Shown here: positions 1 through 10,531 of the stretch, piece by piece | How the letters are laid out: every line of letters starts with the position of its first letter | How positions within the stretch are numbered: the stretch's first letter is position 1 | DNA from: Saprolegnia diclina VS20 | Lineage: Eukaryota > Oomycota > Saprolegniomycetes > Saprolegniales > Saprolegniaceae | Assembly (NCBI RefSeq): GCF_000281045.1 | Contig: NW_008246082.1 | Span: 129,279-193,278 of the forward strand | DNA length: 64,000 nucleotides | Reading direction: 5' to 3' | The notes under the pieces: generated by a model | What the model was told of the DNA's origin: nothing | Seen by the model: the letters and a program-made list of their open reading frames with translations, nothing else | Databases searched by the model: none | Position numbers and translations under genes: made by a program

Positions 1-1058
1 TCGGCCCGACCGGCGAAGATCGGCATGCCATCGACGTCAACAGTGTGGCGGCGCGAGGACCCATCGACGAACACCAAGACGCTGCATCACGTACACCGGA
101 GCCGCCGGCCATCGCCGTCCCGCCGCCCAGCGTCGCCATTAGTTTGGCGCCCGACAATGGTGCAGTCGGTGTTGCAGCTGACCGCGACGAGGGCGATGAG
201 CCAGGCATTCAATCCAGCGTGATCACGCGCGACCGTTCGCGCAAGGACCAGTACCGCTGCAATATTCGTCATGCCGACGGCAGCTGTGAGCGCAGTGTCC
301 GCTGCGCGACGCGAGCGGAGGCCGAGGCGCTGCTCGCCGAACGTAGCGCGGGCGTCCCGAGCAGCCGTATAGCAAAGCGCAGCGGGAACCGTCGCGTGTA
401 CAAGCATTGGCGCAAGGTACTTCAACTGCCAAAGTTGTCGTTCCATGCGTGGCAGACCGAGCCACTTCTCCGAGGCATTGCTACACCCAGCGATGTATCG
501 ACGAGCGCCAAGGTCCAGCTGGACGGCAAGTACGGCGGTACCAAGCGCGACCGCAACTTGGTCGCGCGAGTGACCACAAAAGAGCGACAGATCACAAGCC
601 TCCAGCGTGACGTCGCGCAGTACGAGGCGAAGATCGCGACGTTGTCGGCGCATCATGCTGTCAACTGGTACGACGGTCTGTGTCTCCAACCAACCGGCGG
701 CGACGCAATCGAACACCCGTCACCACGCCCAGGGCTTCCGACCGCGTACTCTGCCGAGCAGGTGGTGCGGCTGCGCAACCAAACCCTCTGCGTGCTCTTG
801 ATGCTTGGCAAGATCGTCGACGAGGCCAAGCTCGACATTGCCTTCAACGAAGCCTACCTCACGGCCGTGCGAAACGCACCAACGAGCTCGCCAACCACGC
901 GCGAGGCGTCGACGACGCGCCAGGAGATGGCAGCTGCGATCGTTCACGACCTCAGTTTGACGGACAAGCCTTCTACGATCCTAGCGTGGCTGCGCGAGTA
1001 CCTCGAGCTTGGCGGCTTCAAGCGAGACGGGCGTGGCAAGCGGAAGCGCGACAACTAA
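1..1058 (+). CDS. Hypothetical protein, 5' end cut by window edge
   Basis: The frame is open from base 3 to the TAA at 1056-1058 with no in-frame ATG near the left edge, so the start lies outside the window. The visible 351 or so codons begin with a proline/alanine-rich stretch. They continue with a basic segment around 'KDQYRCNIRHADGSCER', vaguely like an integrase-type DNA-binding fold, then a short coiled-coil-like part, and end in the basic tail 'GGFKRDGRGKRKRDN'. That ending resembles linker motifs of some eukaryotic transposases, but no catalytic domain is visible, so this is only a hint. I do not recognise the family. The antisense frame is also long, but its composition looks like a codon-bias shadow. 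Confidence 0.45.
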   Translation, partial: GPTGEDRHAIDVNSVAARGPIDEHQDAASRTPEPPAIAVPPPSVAISLAPDNGAVGVAADRDEGDEPGIQSSVITRDRSRKDQYRCNIRHADGSCERSVRCATRAEAEALLAERSAGVPSSRIAKRSGNRRVYKHWRKVLQLPKLSFHAWQTEPLLRGIATPSDVSTSAKVQLDGKYGGTKRDRNLVARVTTKERQITSLQRDVAQYEAKIATLSAHHAVNWYDGLCLQPTGGDAIEHPSPRPGLPTAYSAEQVVRLRNQTLCVLLMLGKIVDEAKLDIAFNEAYLTAVRNAPTSSPTTREASTTRQEMAAAIVHDLSLTDKPSTILAWLREYLELGGFKRDGRGKRKRDN

Positions 1059-1270
1059 GAACCCCGACTTTAAGCAAGAGCTAGCAGAGTCCTTACTTCG
1101 CGAGCTGATTGCAATGGTGCTGTCGTGTGTGGGTTTGCATCGCACAACACAATGAGGGCGTCTGCATTGTATCAACTTGATACATCGAAAGAAATGCAAA
1201 AGCATATAACCCGAAAATCTCTTGCATTCACAACAGACTCATTATAATACCTTCACACGACGTTCTTTAT

Positions 1271-2169
1271 TCATTCTTCCTCTACTCTATTGTTATCGAA
1301 GCAAAGGACGCCACGGGCTGCCGCCGCCGTCGTCTCCTGCGCCTTCTTCTGCTTCATGCGTTTGAGCGTCTAAATCGTCGGGCGATGCCACTGCTTGAGC
1401 TGGAGCGACTTGTTGACGTAGTACATCTTGCCGTTGTTGCGTGAGACCTCGGCTTCCCAGCCCATTGGCAGCGGCGCCTTCGGGGGCAAGTCAAAACTGA
1501 ATCACTTCTGTGTCGGCAAGCTGCTCATAGTCACCCGGGCCTTGCTCTCAACGCGGTTGAGCTCCGGCCGCGGCGATCCGCTCTTCGCCGACGTGGCTGC
1601 CTCGTCCTTCTTCTTCTCGCCCTCGATGCCTTTGAACCACTTGCAAGCTGAAATAATGATACATTTGACATCCTTGCGGCGCACGGGCTTGGCGCTGGCA
1701 AGCTTGTTCTTGCTAGCAAAGCTCAAGCAGAAGCAGAAGGCGCTCAAGGTCGCGCACAAGAAGACCAAAGCGCCCAAAGCTTGGAACACCAAGCTCGTGT
1801 TGGCCATCGCAAGCGCCTTGTCAAGTTGAAGCTTAGAAGCTCCAACTTAAGCGCCGACACTAGCTCCGCTTCGAGGCTCGCGACGCGCGCTGCCAGCGTC
1901 ATATAGTCCTCCTCGTGGAGGCGTAGCTTGGCCAGCTCGATGTCTTGAGCTGCAGCCTTGTGCAAGGCCTCTAGGTACAGCACTTGGAACAGGTGCTGCG
2001 CAGTGTCACGCTCAAGCTTGAGCTCTTGGCGGGTGGCCTCCGAGTCTACAGCAGCCGCTGCGCCGACTTCTGCTGTGCGGTTTGGTGGGCATTTTCGGCC
2101 TTGTCCAGCGCTACACGAGTTGTGTGCCGTAGGCAATGACAAGGTCCGTTGTCGAGACGGTGGGTGCAT
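1271..2169 (-). pseudogene. Decayed coiled-coil / transmembrane / WW-domain protein
   Basis: Read on the minus strand from ATG 2169, the frame encodes a charged coiled coil (about residues 45-110). Near 1825 the sense continues in another frame, consistent with a one-base slip, into a strongly hydrophobic membrane segment ('FQALGALVFLCATLSAF'). That frame stops at TGA 1502-1504 but, in the same frame, carries on into a clear WW domain: 'LPMGWEAEV', 'GKMYYVN' and 'QWHRP', with both Trp and the Tyr-Tyr pair. A second in-frame TAG (1370-1372) is followed by more lysine-rich sequence up to TGA 1271-1273. One frameshift plus two stops inside an otherwise coherent protein argues for a pseudogene. 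Unusual splicing or sequencing error is the alternative. Confidence 0.55.
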
Positions 2170-2606
2170 CGCCACTGGTCGCTTCGGTAGTCGTCGAGCA
2201 GCGAATATACATGGTCAGATGAATCGAGTTGTGACGTTGATGCTCATGCCATTTTTCGACAGGTCACCAAGCTCGGCAGAACATTGAAGGACATACAAAG
2301 TGGGGATCGTCCATCGAGAATGCTGCATAAGGCTGGACCTTCCACCTACCTTCTGTAACAATACGCAAATATTGGCTCGTCGTGCAGTGAACCGGTGAGC
2401 TCCAGGGTGAGCTCCGTCAACGATCGCCATGGGGCAGTTGGGTGTCAGGTCGCGCGCCAAAATCTCTACTTTCAACCAATCCGCAACGATCTTTTCCAAT
2501 ATACACGTAGGATTCGCTAAAAATACAATTTTATCTACCAATCCAAAGCCCTTACACTGCGGCGGCCAATCGCTGCGCACAACAGTGCCATTCATCTCGG
2601 ACCACG
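2170..2606. other. Intergenic; promoter side of the nucleoredoxin gene
   Basis: No convincing gene. Three CCAAT boxes (2476-2480, 2538-2542, 2566-2570) lie 37-131 bases before the ATG at 2607 and probably form its promoter. Confidence 0.5.
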
Positions 2607-4112
2607 ATGGCCGCCACGCTCGTCGACCTTGTCGGCCCCACGCTCGTGCGCAACGGCGCGCCGCGCACCGACGTTGTCGTTGACCAAGTGGCGTACGAAG
2701 CGACGTACGAGTGGCGCCACGTGTGCGACATGTGCGGCTCACAGATCATCGGCGCGCGCTACGCCTGCGACCAAGACGCCAACTACGACGTCTGCCGCGC
2801 CTGCCACGCCGCCGCGTCGACGCCCGAGCGCACGTTCACCGAGGCGCCGATTCCCAGCAAGCCAGTGCCGCGCACGAAAGAGACGGTCGCGACGGCGAGT
2901 GCTCTGCATGGCAAGACGGTCCTGCTCTACTTAGGCGCGCTCGCGTGCGAGTCGTGTCGCGCCTTCACGCCGTATTTGGCCGACTACTACACGCGGCTCC
3001 AATCGCAGCTCGCGCTTGAGATTGTCTACGTGAGCGGTGACAGCGACGACGCGACAGCGCATGACGCGTTCGACGCGATGCCGTGGCTCGCTTTGCCCTT
3101 TCTCGACACAGCGCGGAAGGCGGCGCTCGCCCAGCGCTACCACGTCCACGGCACGCCGACACTCATTGTTCTCGACCCCACTGGTGCGACGATCAACGCC
3201 AATGTGCAAGACAAGGTGTGGGTCGACCCGCAAGGGCTCAGCTTCCCGTACGCGCCCAAGACCCTCGAAGAAATGCTTGGCACCGATGTCGTCGACCAAG
3301 ATGGTCACACGGAAGCGCTGGAGCTCGAATCGATGCTGCACAAGACGCTCGTGCTCTACTTCGCCGCGGCCACGGCCAAAGCACCGACCGACGACTTTAC
3401 GACGCACCTCGCAGCGACATGCGCTGCCAACCGCCTCGTCGACGTCCTCTACGTCTCGGCAGACGACACCAGGGAAGAGTACGATGCGATGGTGGCGTCC
3501 ATGCCGTGGCGGGCACTGCCGTATGACGTGGCGGCGTCAGCGTTGACCGAGCTCGCGGACGCGTTCAACGTTGAGAGTCTCCCAGCGGCGCTTGTGCTCG
3601 GACCTGGACCCGACCGCGCGCTCATCAACAAGGACGCGATCGGGGCCATTGCGAGCGGAAGCTCGTTTCCGTGGCCAGCCCACAGCGTCGTGGACCTCCG
3701 CTTCGGACCGTCCGCCAACGGGTACGGGCTCAACAGCAAGCCGACGCTCGTGACGTTTTGCGATAAGCTCGAGGCCGACGCGCTGGCAGCACACAAGGCC
3801 GAGATGTCGGTCCTCGCCGCGGAAGCGCGTCCGCATCATGCGGCGTGCAGCGACCACGGCTGCAGTCACGACACGGACGGCCCAAGCATGCTCTACTTTG
3901 TGAGCTCGACCACGGACGATTGGCTTCGCGCCAAGGTCCACGACATGGCCAATCTGGATGACGATGCTTGTGATCAGCCACATGCGATCCTCCTCGACAT
4001 GCACCAACGCCGCCTCCTTGTGCATCATGGTCTCGATGGCGCATCGCTCCGCGACGTGGTCGCCGCCTTTCACAATCATACTCTCGAGATGCAGCCCATG
4101 CATCTCGACTAA
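2607..4112 (+). CDS. Nucleoredoxin-like protein with N-terminal ZZ zinc finger
   Basis: Intronless, 501 residues, starting at an ATG in good context. Residues about 30-75 form a ZZ-type zinc finger: 'CDMC' then 'YACDQDANYDVCRAC'. One ligand cysteine of the usual C-x2-C-x5-C pattern is replaced by Asp. Two thioredoxin-8/nucleoredoxin folds follow. The first (about 95-230) keeps a redox pair as 'CESC' in place of WCxxC and has the cis-Pro region 'HGTPTLIVLDPTG'. The second (about 240-390) has lost the cysteine pair ('AAATAKAP'). A weaker third copy sits near the C-terminus with a His/Cys-rich insert. Nucleoredoxins are cytosolic or nuclear thiol-disulfide regulators. Only the first domain looks redox-active here, and the ZZ finger may bind a partner protein. 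Family call is firm; substrate unknown. Confidence 0.85.
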   Translation: MAATLVDLVGPTLVRNGAPRTDVVVDQVAYEATYEWRHVCDMCGSQIIGARYACDQDANYDVCRACHAAASTPERTFTEAPIPSKPVPRTKETVATASALHGKTVLLYLGALACESCRAFTPYLADYYTRLQSQLALEIVYVSGDSDDATAHDAFDAMPWLALPFLDTARKAALAQRYHVHGTPTLIVLDPTGATINANVQDKVWVDPQGLSFPYAPKTLEEMLGTDVVDQDGHTEALELESMLHKTLVLYFAAATAKAPTDDFTTHLAATCAANRLVDVLYVSADDTREEYDAMVASMPWRALPYDVAASALTELADAFNVESLPAALVLGPGPDRALINKDAIGAIASGSSFPWPAHSVVDLRFGPSANGYGLNSKPTLVTFCDKLEADALAAHKAEMSVLAAEARPHHAACSDHGCSHDTDGPSMLYFVSSTTDDWLRAKVHDMANLDDDACDQPHAILLDMHQRRLLVHHGLDGASLRDVVAAFHNHTLEMQPMHLD

Positions 4113-4759
4113 GCGCACTGTAAGATACACGAGCTAAATGTACAGGCTGTCGAATGCAATGGGAGTTCCCGGTGGTTGACGTGGTTCTTGCCACTAGCAG
4201 ATCTGTGCTGGCTCTGGCCTCTGTCTCGAGGGCCTCCCGCACATAACCCAGTGCAGCCAGCCCGTACCTATCGGTTCGCTGGCAAGGCCATCATCGTGCG
4301 TGTGGTGGGAGCGAGCGGATGGTCAATGACGAGTGGCGGCAGACGAGCCAACCTTGACCTTTGCAGCAAGAATCGAACAAGTCGCCTACGCCTACAAATC
4401 GAGAGCATATGCACCCATGCCTTGGCGTAAGGCGCAGGTCACGTCCGCGCGGCCATCGACGGCGGCGTCGCGCTGGCCGTGCCACCTGCGTGGCTGCGTG
4501 GAATGGGATCCAGATCGTCGACGATTGTGATTTTATTCCAGGATTTTAATCTGACTTGGGTTTCATATGCAATCACGTGCTTTTGAATTGAATGTACCTT
4601 GAAGATCGGTTGCGTACTGGCTTGCTTGGTAGCGTGACGGCAAGCCTGAATTAAAATCGACCATTTCTATAGAAATATCAAGTTTGAATAAAATCGTGGT
4701 ATTTGAATACCATCGCACCTACCCGGCCAACGTTGGTGCAATAGAACAAACGGGCGAGC
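4113..4759. other. Intergenic, no gene seen
   Basis: No coherent reading frame. The last 150 bases before 4760 are A/T-rich and probably hold the promoter of the following gene. Confidence 0.4.
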
Positions 4760-5920
4760 ATGATGCAAGCCAGCGCGATCGCTTACGGCGACGAGATCGA
4801 CCTCGAGACGCAGCCTCTGGTACGGGCAGCATGCGCGCTTCCTCTCGCTCATGAGCTCATGCGATGGAGACTAATGGAAGACGGTGATGGCATGTAGATC
4901 GTCGAAGCGACGCCCGACGCGATGCTGACGCTGCGCGTCAAGACGCTCTCGGAGAAGCCGCTGACGATTGAGCTCCCGGCTTCGACGACCGTCGGCGCCT
5001 TTAAGAGCGCCATCAAGGAGAAGGCCAACGCCGAGGGCAAGTTCCTGCGCCTCATTCACCAGGTTTGTCCATATTGTGACGACCTCGCATGGACGCGTGG
5101 CATGTAGGGGAAGATGCTCTCGGACGACGCAGCGACGCTTCTTGCCTGCCACGTTAAGACAAACGACTTTATCCATTGTGCCATGAGTGCGGCGCCGCCG
5201 AAATGCGTCGTCCAGCAGGTTGCGCACCATTTGCCATGGACGATGGCGCTGACGACAAGGTAGATGCAAGAGCAAGAGGAAGACGACGCGTCCGTCTCGC
5301 AGAACCGCCGCGGCTTTGACAGCTTGCGCGACCGATTGAGCCGCGAAGAAGTGCAAGCGCTCCGCCTGCACTTTTACCCGCAGGTGTCGGCCACGATCAA
5401 CCAGTCCGAGCCCCGCGAAGGTAGGTCGCAGTCCTCGCGCCACACTAGCCCACACGCTTTCATGTAGGAGAGACGGCCGAAGATCGCATCTACCGCGTCG
5501 AGGAGGAGTGGATGGCATCCCAGGGTCCGCAGTCCGAGTTTGGTACCTACTCGCTTCAATATGGCTCCTTGCTCATGTGAATCGTAGCGCTGAACGTTCG
5601 CCCGCGACCGGGTAGCTTGCCCCTGCGCGCCAACTTTGATACGCAGCACCGCATCGACATGCCGGAGCTCGCGCTCATGGGTGGCGACAACGAAGGGACC
5701 CAGGTTGACATGATCTGGGGCATTGCGATGGGCCTCATCCTCGGCTTCTTCATGCTCTTTCTCGTACGTGCCTTCTTCCGATATATCGTAGCATTATGCA
5801 TGCGTCGTCTAGCTTTGGGAGCGCACGATTCCGCGTCGCCAAAAGGTCGGGATCGTCATTGGCGTAGTCATGAACCTCATGCTCAACGTGGTCCAACGCT
5901 CCGTACCCGACGCCAACTGA
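4760..5920 (+). CDS. Dsc3-like membrane ubiquitin-ligase subunit (UBL + DUF2407 C-terminal domain)
   Basis: Seven exons: 4760-4819, 4898-5058, 5107-5213, 5264-5420, 5468-5540, 5590-5764 and 5813-5920. All introns are 45-80 bp and end in TAG. After a short leader comes a ubiquitin-like fold ('MLTLRVKTLSEKPLTIEL' to 'FIHCAM'). A central segment, 'NRRGFDSLRDRLSREEVQAL' then 'LHFYP', has the signature of the DUF2407 C-terminal domain of yeast Dsc3. Next come 'YRVEEEWM' and two hydrophobic segments ('IWGIAMGLILGFFMLFLL' and 'VGIVIGVVMNLMLNVV'). In fungi Dsc3 belongs to the Golgi/endosome Dsc E3 complex that ubiquitinates membrane proteins. Metazoan TMUB proteins are the alternative relatives. Start at ATG 4760 is inferred; ATG 4922 would still keep the whole UBL. 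Confidence 0.7.
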
Positions 5921-6391
5921 TGACAGCAGCGCCATCTTCTCACCCTTCGTATTTAGCTTGTAGTAACCTCTCTATTCCATCGTGTCCCGTTCCATGCACG
6001 TCTGATCGTCCAGTGACATGGTGCTGGAGCATGACCTCGCACGCCGGTACATGAGTATGTAGTCCAGCCTTGGCATATTCGTACAGAGCTGCGTTGCCAT
6101 AAGCAGCCAGTCTGTCGTAGCTGTGCAAGCAAGCTCGGTGCCATGGCCCACGGCAGCAACTCGAGGCGGAGCTGCCCGAGGTCGCAGCTCGCGAGCTCTG
6201 GGTCTTGCGGTCGACCTTCTCGTGCTGCTTGTGCCGAATCGAACAATGCATGCCGAATTTACCGGATAATAAGAATAAGCCGGCGGTTTTTAAAGTACCT
6301 TGGTTCTGGTAGGCAACCCGATTAATATTGGCGACCATCCGGATAGTAATCGCCAGTCATTTTCCAAAAACCAGCGGTTCGAAGAGGAAGC
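5921..6391. other. Intergenic; promoter of small complex I gene
   Basis: No gene seen. It holds CCGGATAAT (6262-6270) and ATCCGGATA (6337-6345), two copies of a palindrome repeatedly found upstream of genes in this window. Confidence 0.45.
6337..6345. promoter_or_regulatory. ATCCGGAT palindrome, 47 bases upstream of the complex I subunit ATG
   Basis: Palindromic octamer with A/T flanks, same element as upstream of several other genes here. Function inferred only from recurrence and position. Confidence 0.35.
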
Positions 6392-6586
6392 ATGATCAGC
6401 GCCGCCGGCCGATTCTTCCGCTACTACATGGATCGCGAGCCCGTGGTCGTCGCGTCGTTCGCCCTTGGCACGCTCGGCCTCTCGATGCCCCTTATCGTCG
6501 TGCCCCTGCGCCGCAGCCTCGGCTACCCCACGGACCAGTACGACGGCCCGATCATCCCCGAATCGTTCAAGCCCAAGCAGCAATAA
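6392..6586 (+). CDS. Small complex I subunit, NDUFA3 / 9.5-kDa type
   Basis: Intronless 64-residue protein. It has a short N-terminal amphipathic part ('GRFFRYYMDREPVV'), one membrane span ('ASFALGTLGLSMPLIVV'), then 'PLRRSLGY' and a proline-rich tail. Size, single span and the order 'Rx(Y/H)xxREPxxxASF...GxxGLxxPLxxxPxRxxxG' match the NDUFA3/fungal 9.5-kDa accessory subunit of mitochondrial NADH:ubiquinone oxidoreductase, which lies in the inner membrane arm. Such short proteins give weak family evidence, so another small inner-membrane protein is possible. It converges on the IQ-motif gene, leaving 99 bases between stop codons. Confidence 0.55.
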   Translation: MISAAGRFFRYYMDREPVVVASFALGTLGLSMPLIVVPLRRSLGYPTDQYDGPIIPESFKPKQQ

Positions 6587-6685
6587 GGTGGGGCGCGTAG
6601 ACGACAATGGATTGGCATCGTTGGCCATCGTAGAGCGCTAACGAGGTACAAACATACATATATGTGGAATCCACGATCTTTGCCT

Positions 6686-9600
6686 CTACTTGGCCATGGA
6701 CGCCCGGCCAGCGGCGGCAACCGACGCGCCAAATGTCGCCGCGTACATGGCCCAAAACGCATCGCAGGCCTCCAACGTCGATTTGGCAAAGTGGCTGCTG
6801 AGCACTTGCCGGCGTGCGGCAGCATCCTGTAGCAGCAGCACCACCATGCACATGCGGTGGGACTCGAGCGCCATGCCCCGCGTCGGGTGGACGTCGTGGA
6901 CGTACGGCACGAGGTGCCATCGCACGATCTCACGGAGCCGCTCGTTCATGGGCGCCACCTTGGCGCAAAACTCCAGCAGGCGGTAGAGGTGCGTGCCCGT
7001 GAGGAGGTCCAGTGCGTGGGCCAGCGGCGAGCTCGCGCGACGCACGTCCTCGTCGCGCTCGTCGACCAGCGCGGGCTTGGCAAAGCGGTCGAGAAACTGA
7101 CCGGCTTCCAGCGTCGCCGTACCCGCGGCGTCCAAGCAGCTAGCACGTACATCCATCTTGAACCCATTCAGGCCTCGCCTCGTACCTTGCGAGGATCAGG
7201 CAGAGGCCGTGGCCATAGCTCTCGTCCGCGTACTCGGCCAAGAGGCGCTGGCCGAGCTGGAGCTTTTCGAGAAAGGTCGCGACCGGCAGCACCGTCGGCA
7301 ATGCCACGCGAATGTTCTCGGCGGTCGTCTGCGGCCCGTGGAGCAGCACATGTAGGATATCACTGGCCTGCTCGCGCATGTGAGTCTGCCGTTGCATCGA
7401 CACAGCAATAGGCAATGCACATACCGGTGTGATGAGGAGGCCCGCGCCATGATTGAGGCAGCGCAAAAGCAGCAGCTTCTCAAAGCCCGGAAGCTCCTCC
7501 TCGATCTCATCGCGGAGGCTGTGGACTTCGTCGTGGAGCGCCGCCGCGTTCATACCTACAGCATGGCGTCCCAATTCCTTCAATTACGGACGGCAAGTAC
7601 CAAGTGCAAACTCGTTGAACTCGACTTCGAGGGCCTGAAGCGCCGCCTGGCCAAAGCGGTGGACGAGGCACACGTTGCAGATGTCAAAGATCGGGTTCGG
7701 GTCGAGGCCCCAAACTAGAGAGCTGTCACACCACGTGCTCTCGATTGCACAAGAACAATGGCAGTGTACCCTTCACCGCGTCCTGGAGGTGAGCCATTCC
7801 CACCGCGACGAGCTCAGTCACGTCGAGCTGGGCGGTGCGCGTCTCGTCTACGTACCGGGCGTTCAAGTCGGCGGCCCACGCGGCGCGCTGTGTCTCGAGC
7901 GGCTCGTGTCGCCGCATGTCTCGAAACTCGTGCGCGAGGATGTGCGCGGCCTGCATCCCAGCGACACGCCGCGCCTCCTTCTCGCGCGCAAGCTGAACGC
8001 GATTCGACTTGTGCAGCGACGGGAAGCTCTTGAGGACGTGGCGGGGCGTGGCCGAGGTGCGCGTTCTCGGGTGGCCGTACGTGTCGTCTCCGAGAGCGCG
8101 CAGCTCGGCGACGATCGCAGTTTGCACATGAGGTAGGGAGGGGACTCCGTCACGCAGCCGCGCAACGACGCGGTCGCCCATGTCGATAGGGCACCCGACG
8201 ACGACACCGTACTGGTTGAGCACGCTTTGCACATCGGCCATTTCGTCGCGCAAGAGCGTGAGGAGGAAGGCGACGCGGCGGTGCTCGCGCAGCGCCGCTT
8301 GCGCCTCCCACGTCGCAACCGGGTCGTCCACGTGCACGTAATGGCGAAAGCCAAAGTAAAAGTACCGTTCGCGCTCGAGCTTGCGCTCAATGTAGCGCTT
8401 CCTCGCCGTCACACCGCGCTGCAGCGTCTGAATGAGCTTGGCCTAATGACAGGCATGGCATTCTAGCCGTATCGGACAGCGTCGCACCGCCGAGTGCCGC
8501 ACGCGCTGGTGCATCGTATACTGTTTTCGCTGCCGCGCCATGCGAAACACCGACTGGATCCGCGTCGCGAGGTAGTCGTTGTAGCCGCCCGACACTTTGG
8601 CAAAGTGCAATTCGACGCGGCATTCGTAGTGTAGAAAGTGCAGCACGAGATCGTCAATCCACAAGAGAATCGCGAGTCGCTACTCATAATTGTCGGAGCT
8701 ATAAGAGGTCCTTGACGTCGTACCTCGATCTCGGTTTGCTGGTACGACGCCAAGAGCGTCTCGACTTTGGCGTCAAGCGCCTGGGGCACGATGGACGCCC
8801 GCGCGCTCGCCCGCGTCCGCGGCGGCACGGCCGGCTTGATGTAGCTGTTGGCGTACAGGAACGCCGCCTCTTGCTTTTGGAGCCACAACGTTGTGTTCTG
8901 GAGCGCGACGTCGGCCAAGTGCTGCGAGAGCGCGCGGACGATCTGCACCTGGGGCGAAAGCGGCTCGATGTCGACATGAACGCGCCGGTCGTGCTGAGGA
9001 CTACTCGACTCGACAGTATTTGGCCGAAGCGGTTCGATACCAAGGGTCGTGCTCTCGACAGACGACGGTGTCGAGCGCATTGCAGCCTCGAGCGCGGCCT
9101 GCTGCACGAGCAAGTGCACGAAAGGCATGTCCGTCACGAGCGAGCGCAGCCACACGACGTCGTCAAGCAGCAATTTGGCTTCGTCCATTGAAATGTGCAG
9201 CTGCCGACTGTGTAGGAAAATCCGCTGCAGATCCGTGTGGTCCAAAAAGACGCTCCAAGACGCGGTCGAGTGCTCGGGCGCTACGCAAAGCTGGATCGAC
9301 TGGTGTTTCTCCAGCAGCAACGTTTCGACAACATGACTCGGGGCGTCGGCCGATGACGTGGCGAGGGCATGGGCGAGAAGCGGCTCCAGTGGCGACTCAT
9401 CGACCAGCACTAGTGTCTCGGGATCTGCAAACGCCAAGTGCGTCACGACAGCTTGCGTCCAAGGGGGTGAGAACGGCGCGTGGGGCTCAAAGGCTGGCGG
9501 GGGCAGCAGCGTCAAGCTCGCGTTACCGGCTGAAACGAGCGCCGCGCCCGTCGAGAGGAGCGAGATGCGCACCAGCGCCTCGCGCGTTCCATGGTTGACA

Positions 9601-10337
9601 GCATTCTCCAGAACGGGCAGCGTCATCGTCGCCTCCAAGAGGGTCTTCTGGAAAGGCCGGCGCAGTGGCGGCGCGGCCTCGGACAAGGCGAGGTTTTGCC
9701 GCTTGGGCGATGATGAGAGCGTCGCTTCTTGGACCATAAAGACCATGTAGCTCGTGTCGACGCTCCAGTTGAGAAGGCGCGGTGTCGGCGACGGCACGAG
9801 GCTGGCAACACGCGGCGCCTCGGGCTTGGGCGTAGCGGTTGGCGGTCGCACCGGGCTCGGTGGGCGGCACGACTCGGACGTCGAGAGCTTCCGCGGCTCC
9901 ATGATCGGCGCGTTCGTCTCGGGTAGCGCAGGACGGGGCAACTCGTTGTTCTCTCGTCGGGGAGCGACCGGGGTATGCAGCACGCGGTCCCAAAAAATGT
10001 CTTGGCTGCGCTGCCACAGCGAGTCGTCAACGACCGGCGACGACGGCGGCGGCTCGAGCTCGCGCGTCTTTAGAAGCTCCCGCGCCAATTCAGCATGGAG
10101 CTCCTTGCGGTCTTCGAAGAGCGGGCGGACAAGGACGCGCCGGTTGCGCCCGAGCCCGGGCAGCAGCGTCGCTGGCTTGGGCGGGGCTTTGGCCACCATG
10201 CGCGCCGGACTCGGGGTCGTGGGCACGACAGGGTCGAGCTTCAAGGGCGACCCATGCCGGTGCCCCAGTACGGGCTGCGTTAGCGCTGGCAGCGACAGCT
10301 CGAGCGGCTTGGCCGGTTTGCCTGCCCACGCGTGCAT
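6686..10337 (-). CDS. Large IQ-motif protein, 1,125 residues
   Basis: Seven minus-strand exons: 10337-8724, 8679-8488, 8442-7770, 7714-7601, 7555-7425, 7385-7186 and 7139-6686. Every junction keeps the frame, and together they join what otherwise look like four separate reading frames. The long first exon (538 residues) is proline-rich and low-complexity, then predicted helical. Exons 2-3 carry two calmodulin-binding IQ-like motifs, 'ATRIQSVFRMARQRKQY' and 'KLIQTLQRGVTARKRYIER'; the intron of 45 bp between them joins the pair. The C-terminal 450 residues are helical with no recognised fold. The ATG at 10337 is the first in frame. IQ motifs suggest calmodulin or light-chain binding, perhaps cytoskeletal or flagellar. 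The exact family is not recognised. Confidence 0.75.
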
Positions 10338-10531
10338 ATCTTGTAGCAATGGCGGTTACGCGTAGCCAGGCGGCGTAGCGGTTGCCAGCAATGTCAACAG
10401 CTCGGACGCAAGACGACAATGGGTTTATGGTATAGATATCTGGTTTATGGAGGTTAGGGCAGCGAGCGCCACGGGCAGAAGACACACACACATCCTCGGT
10501 CGGTCGCTGGCGCAGAAGCAGCCAGCGCACC

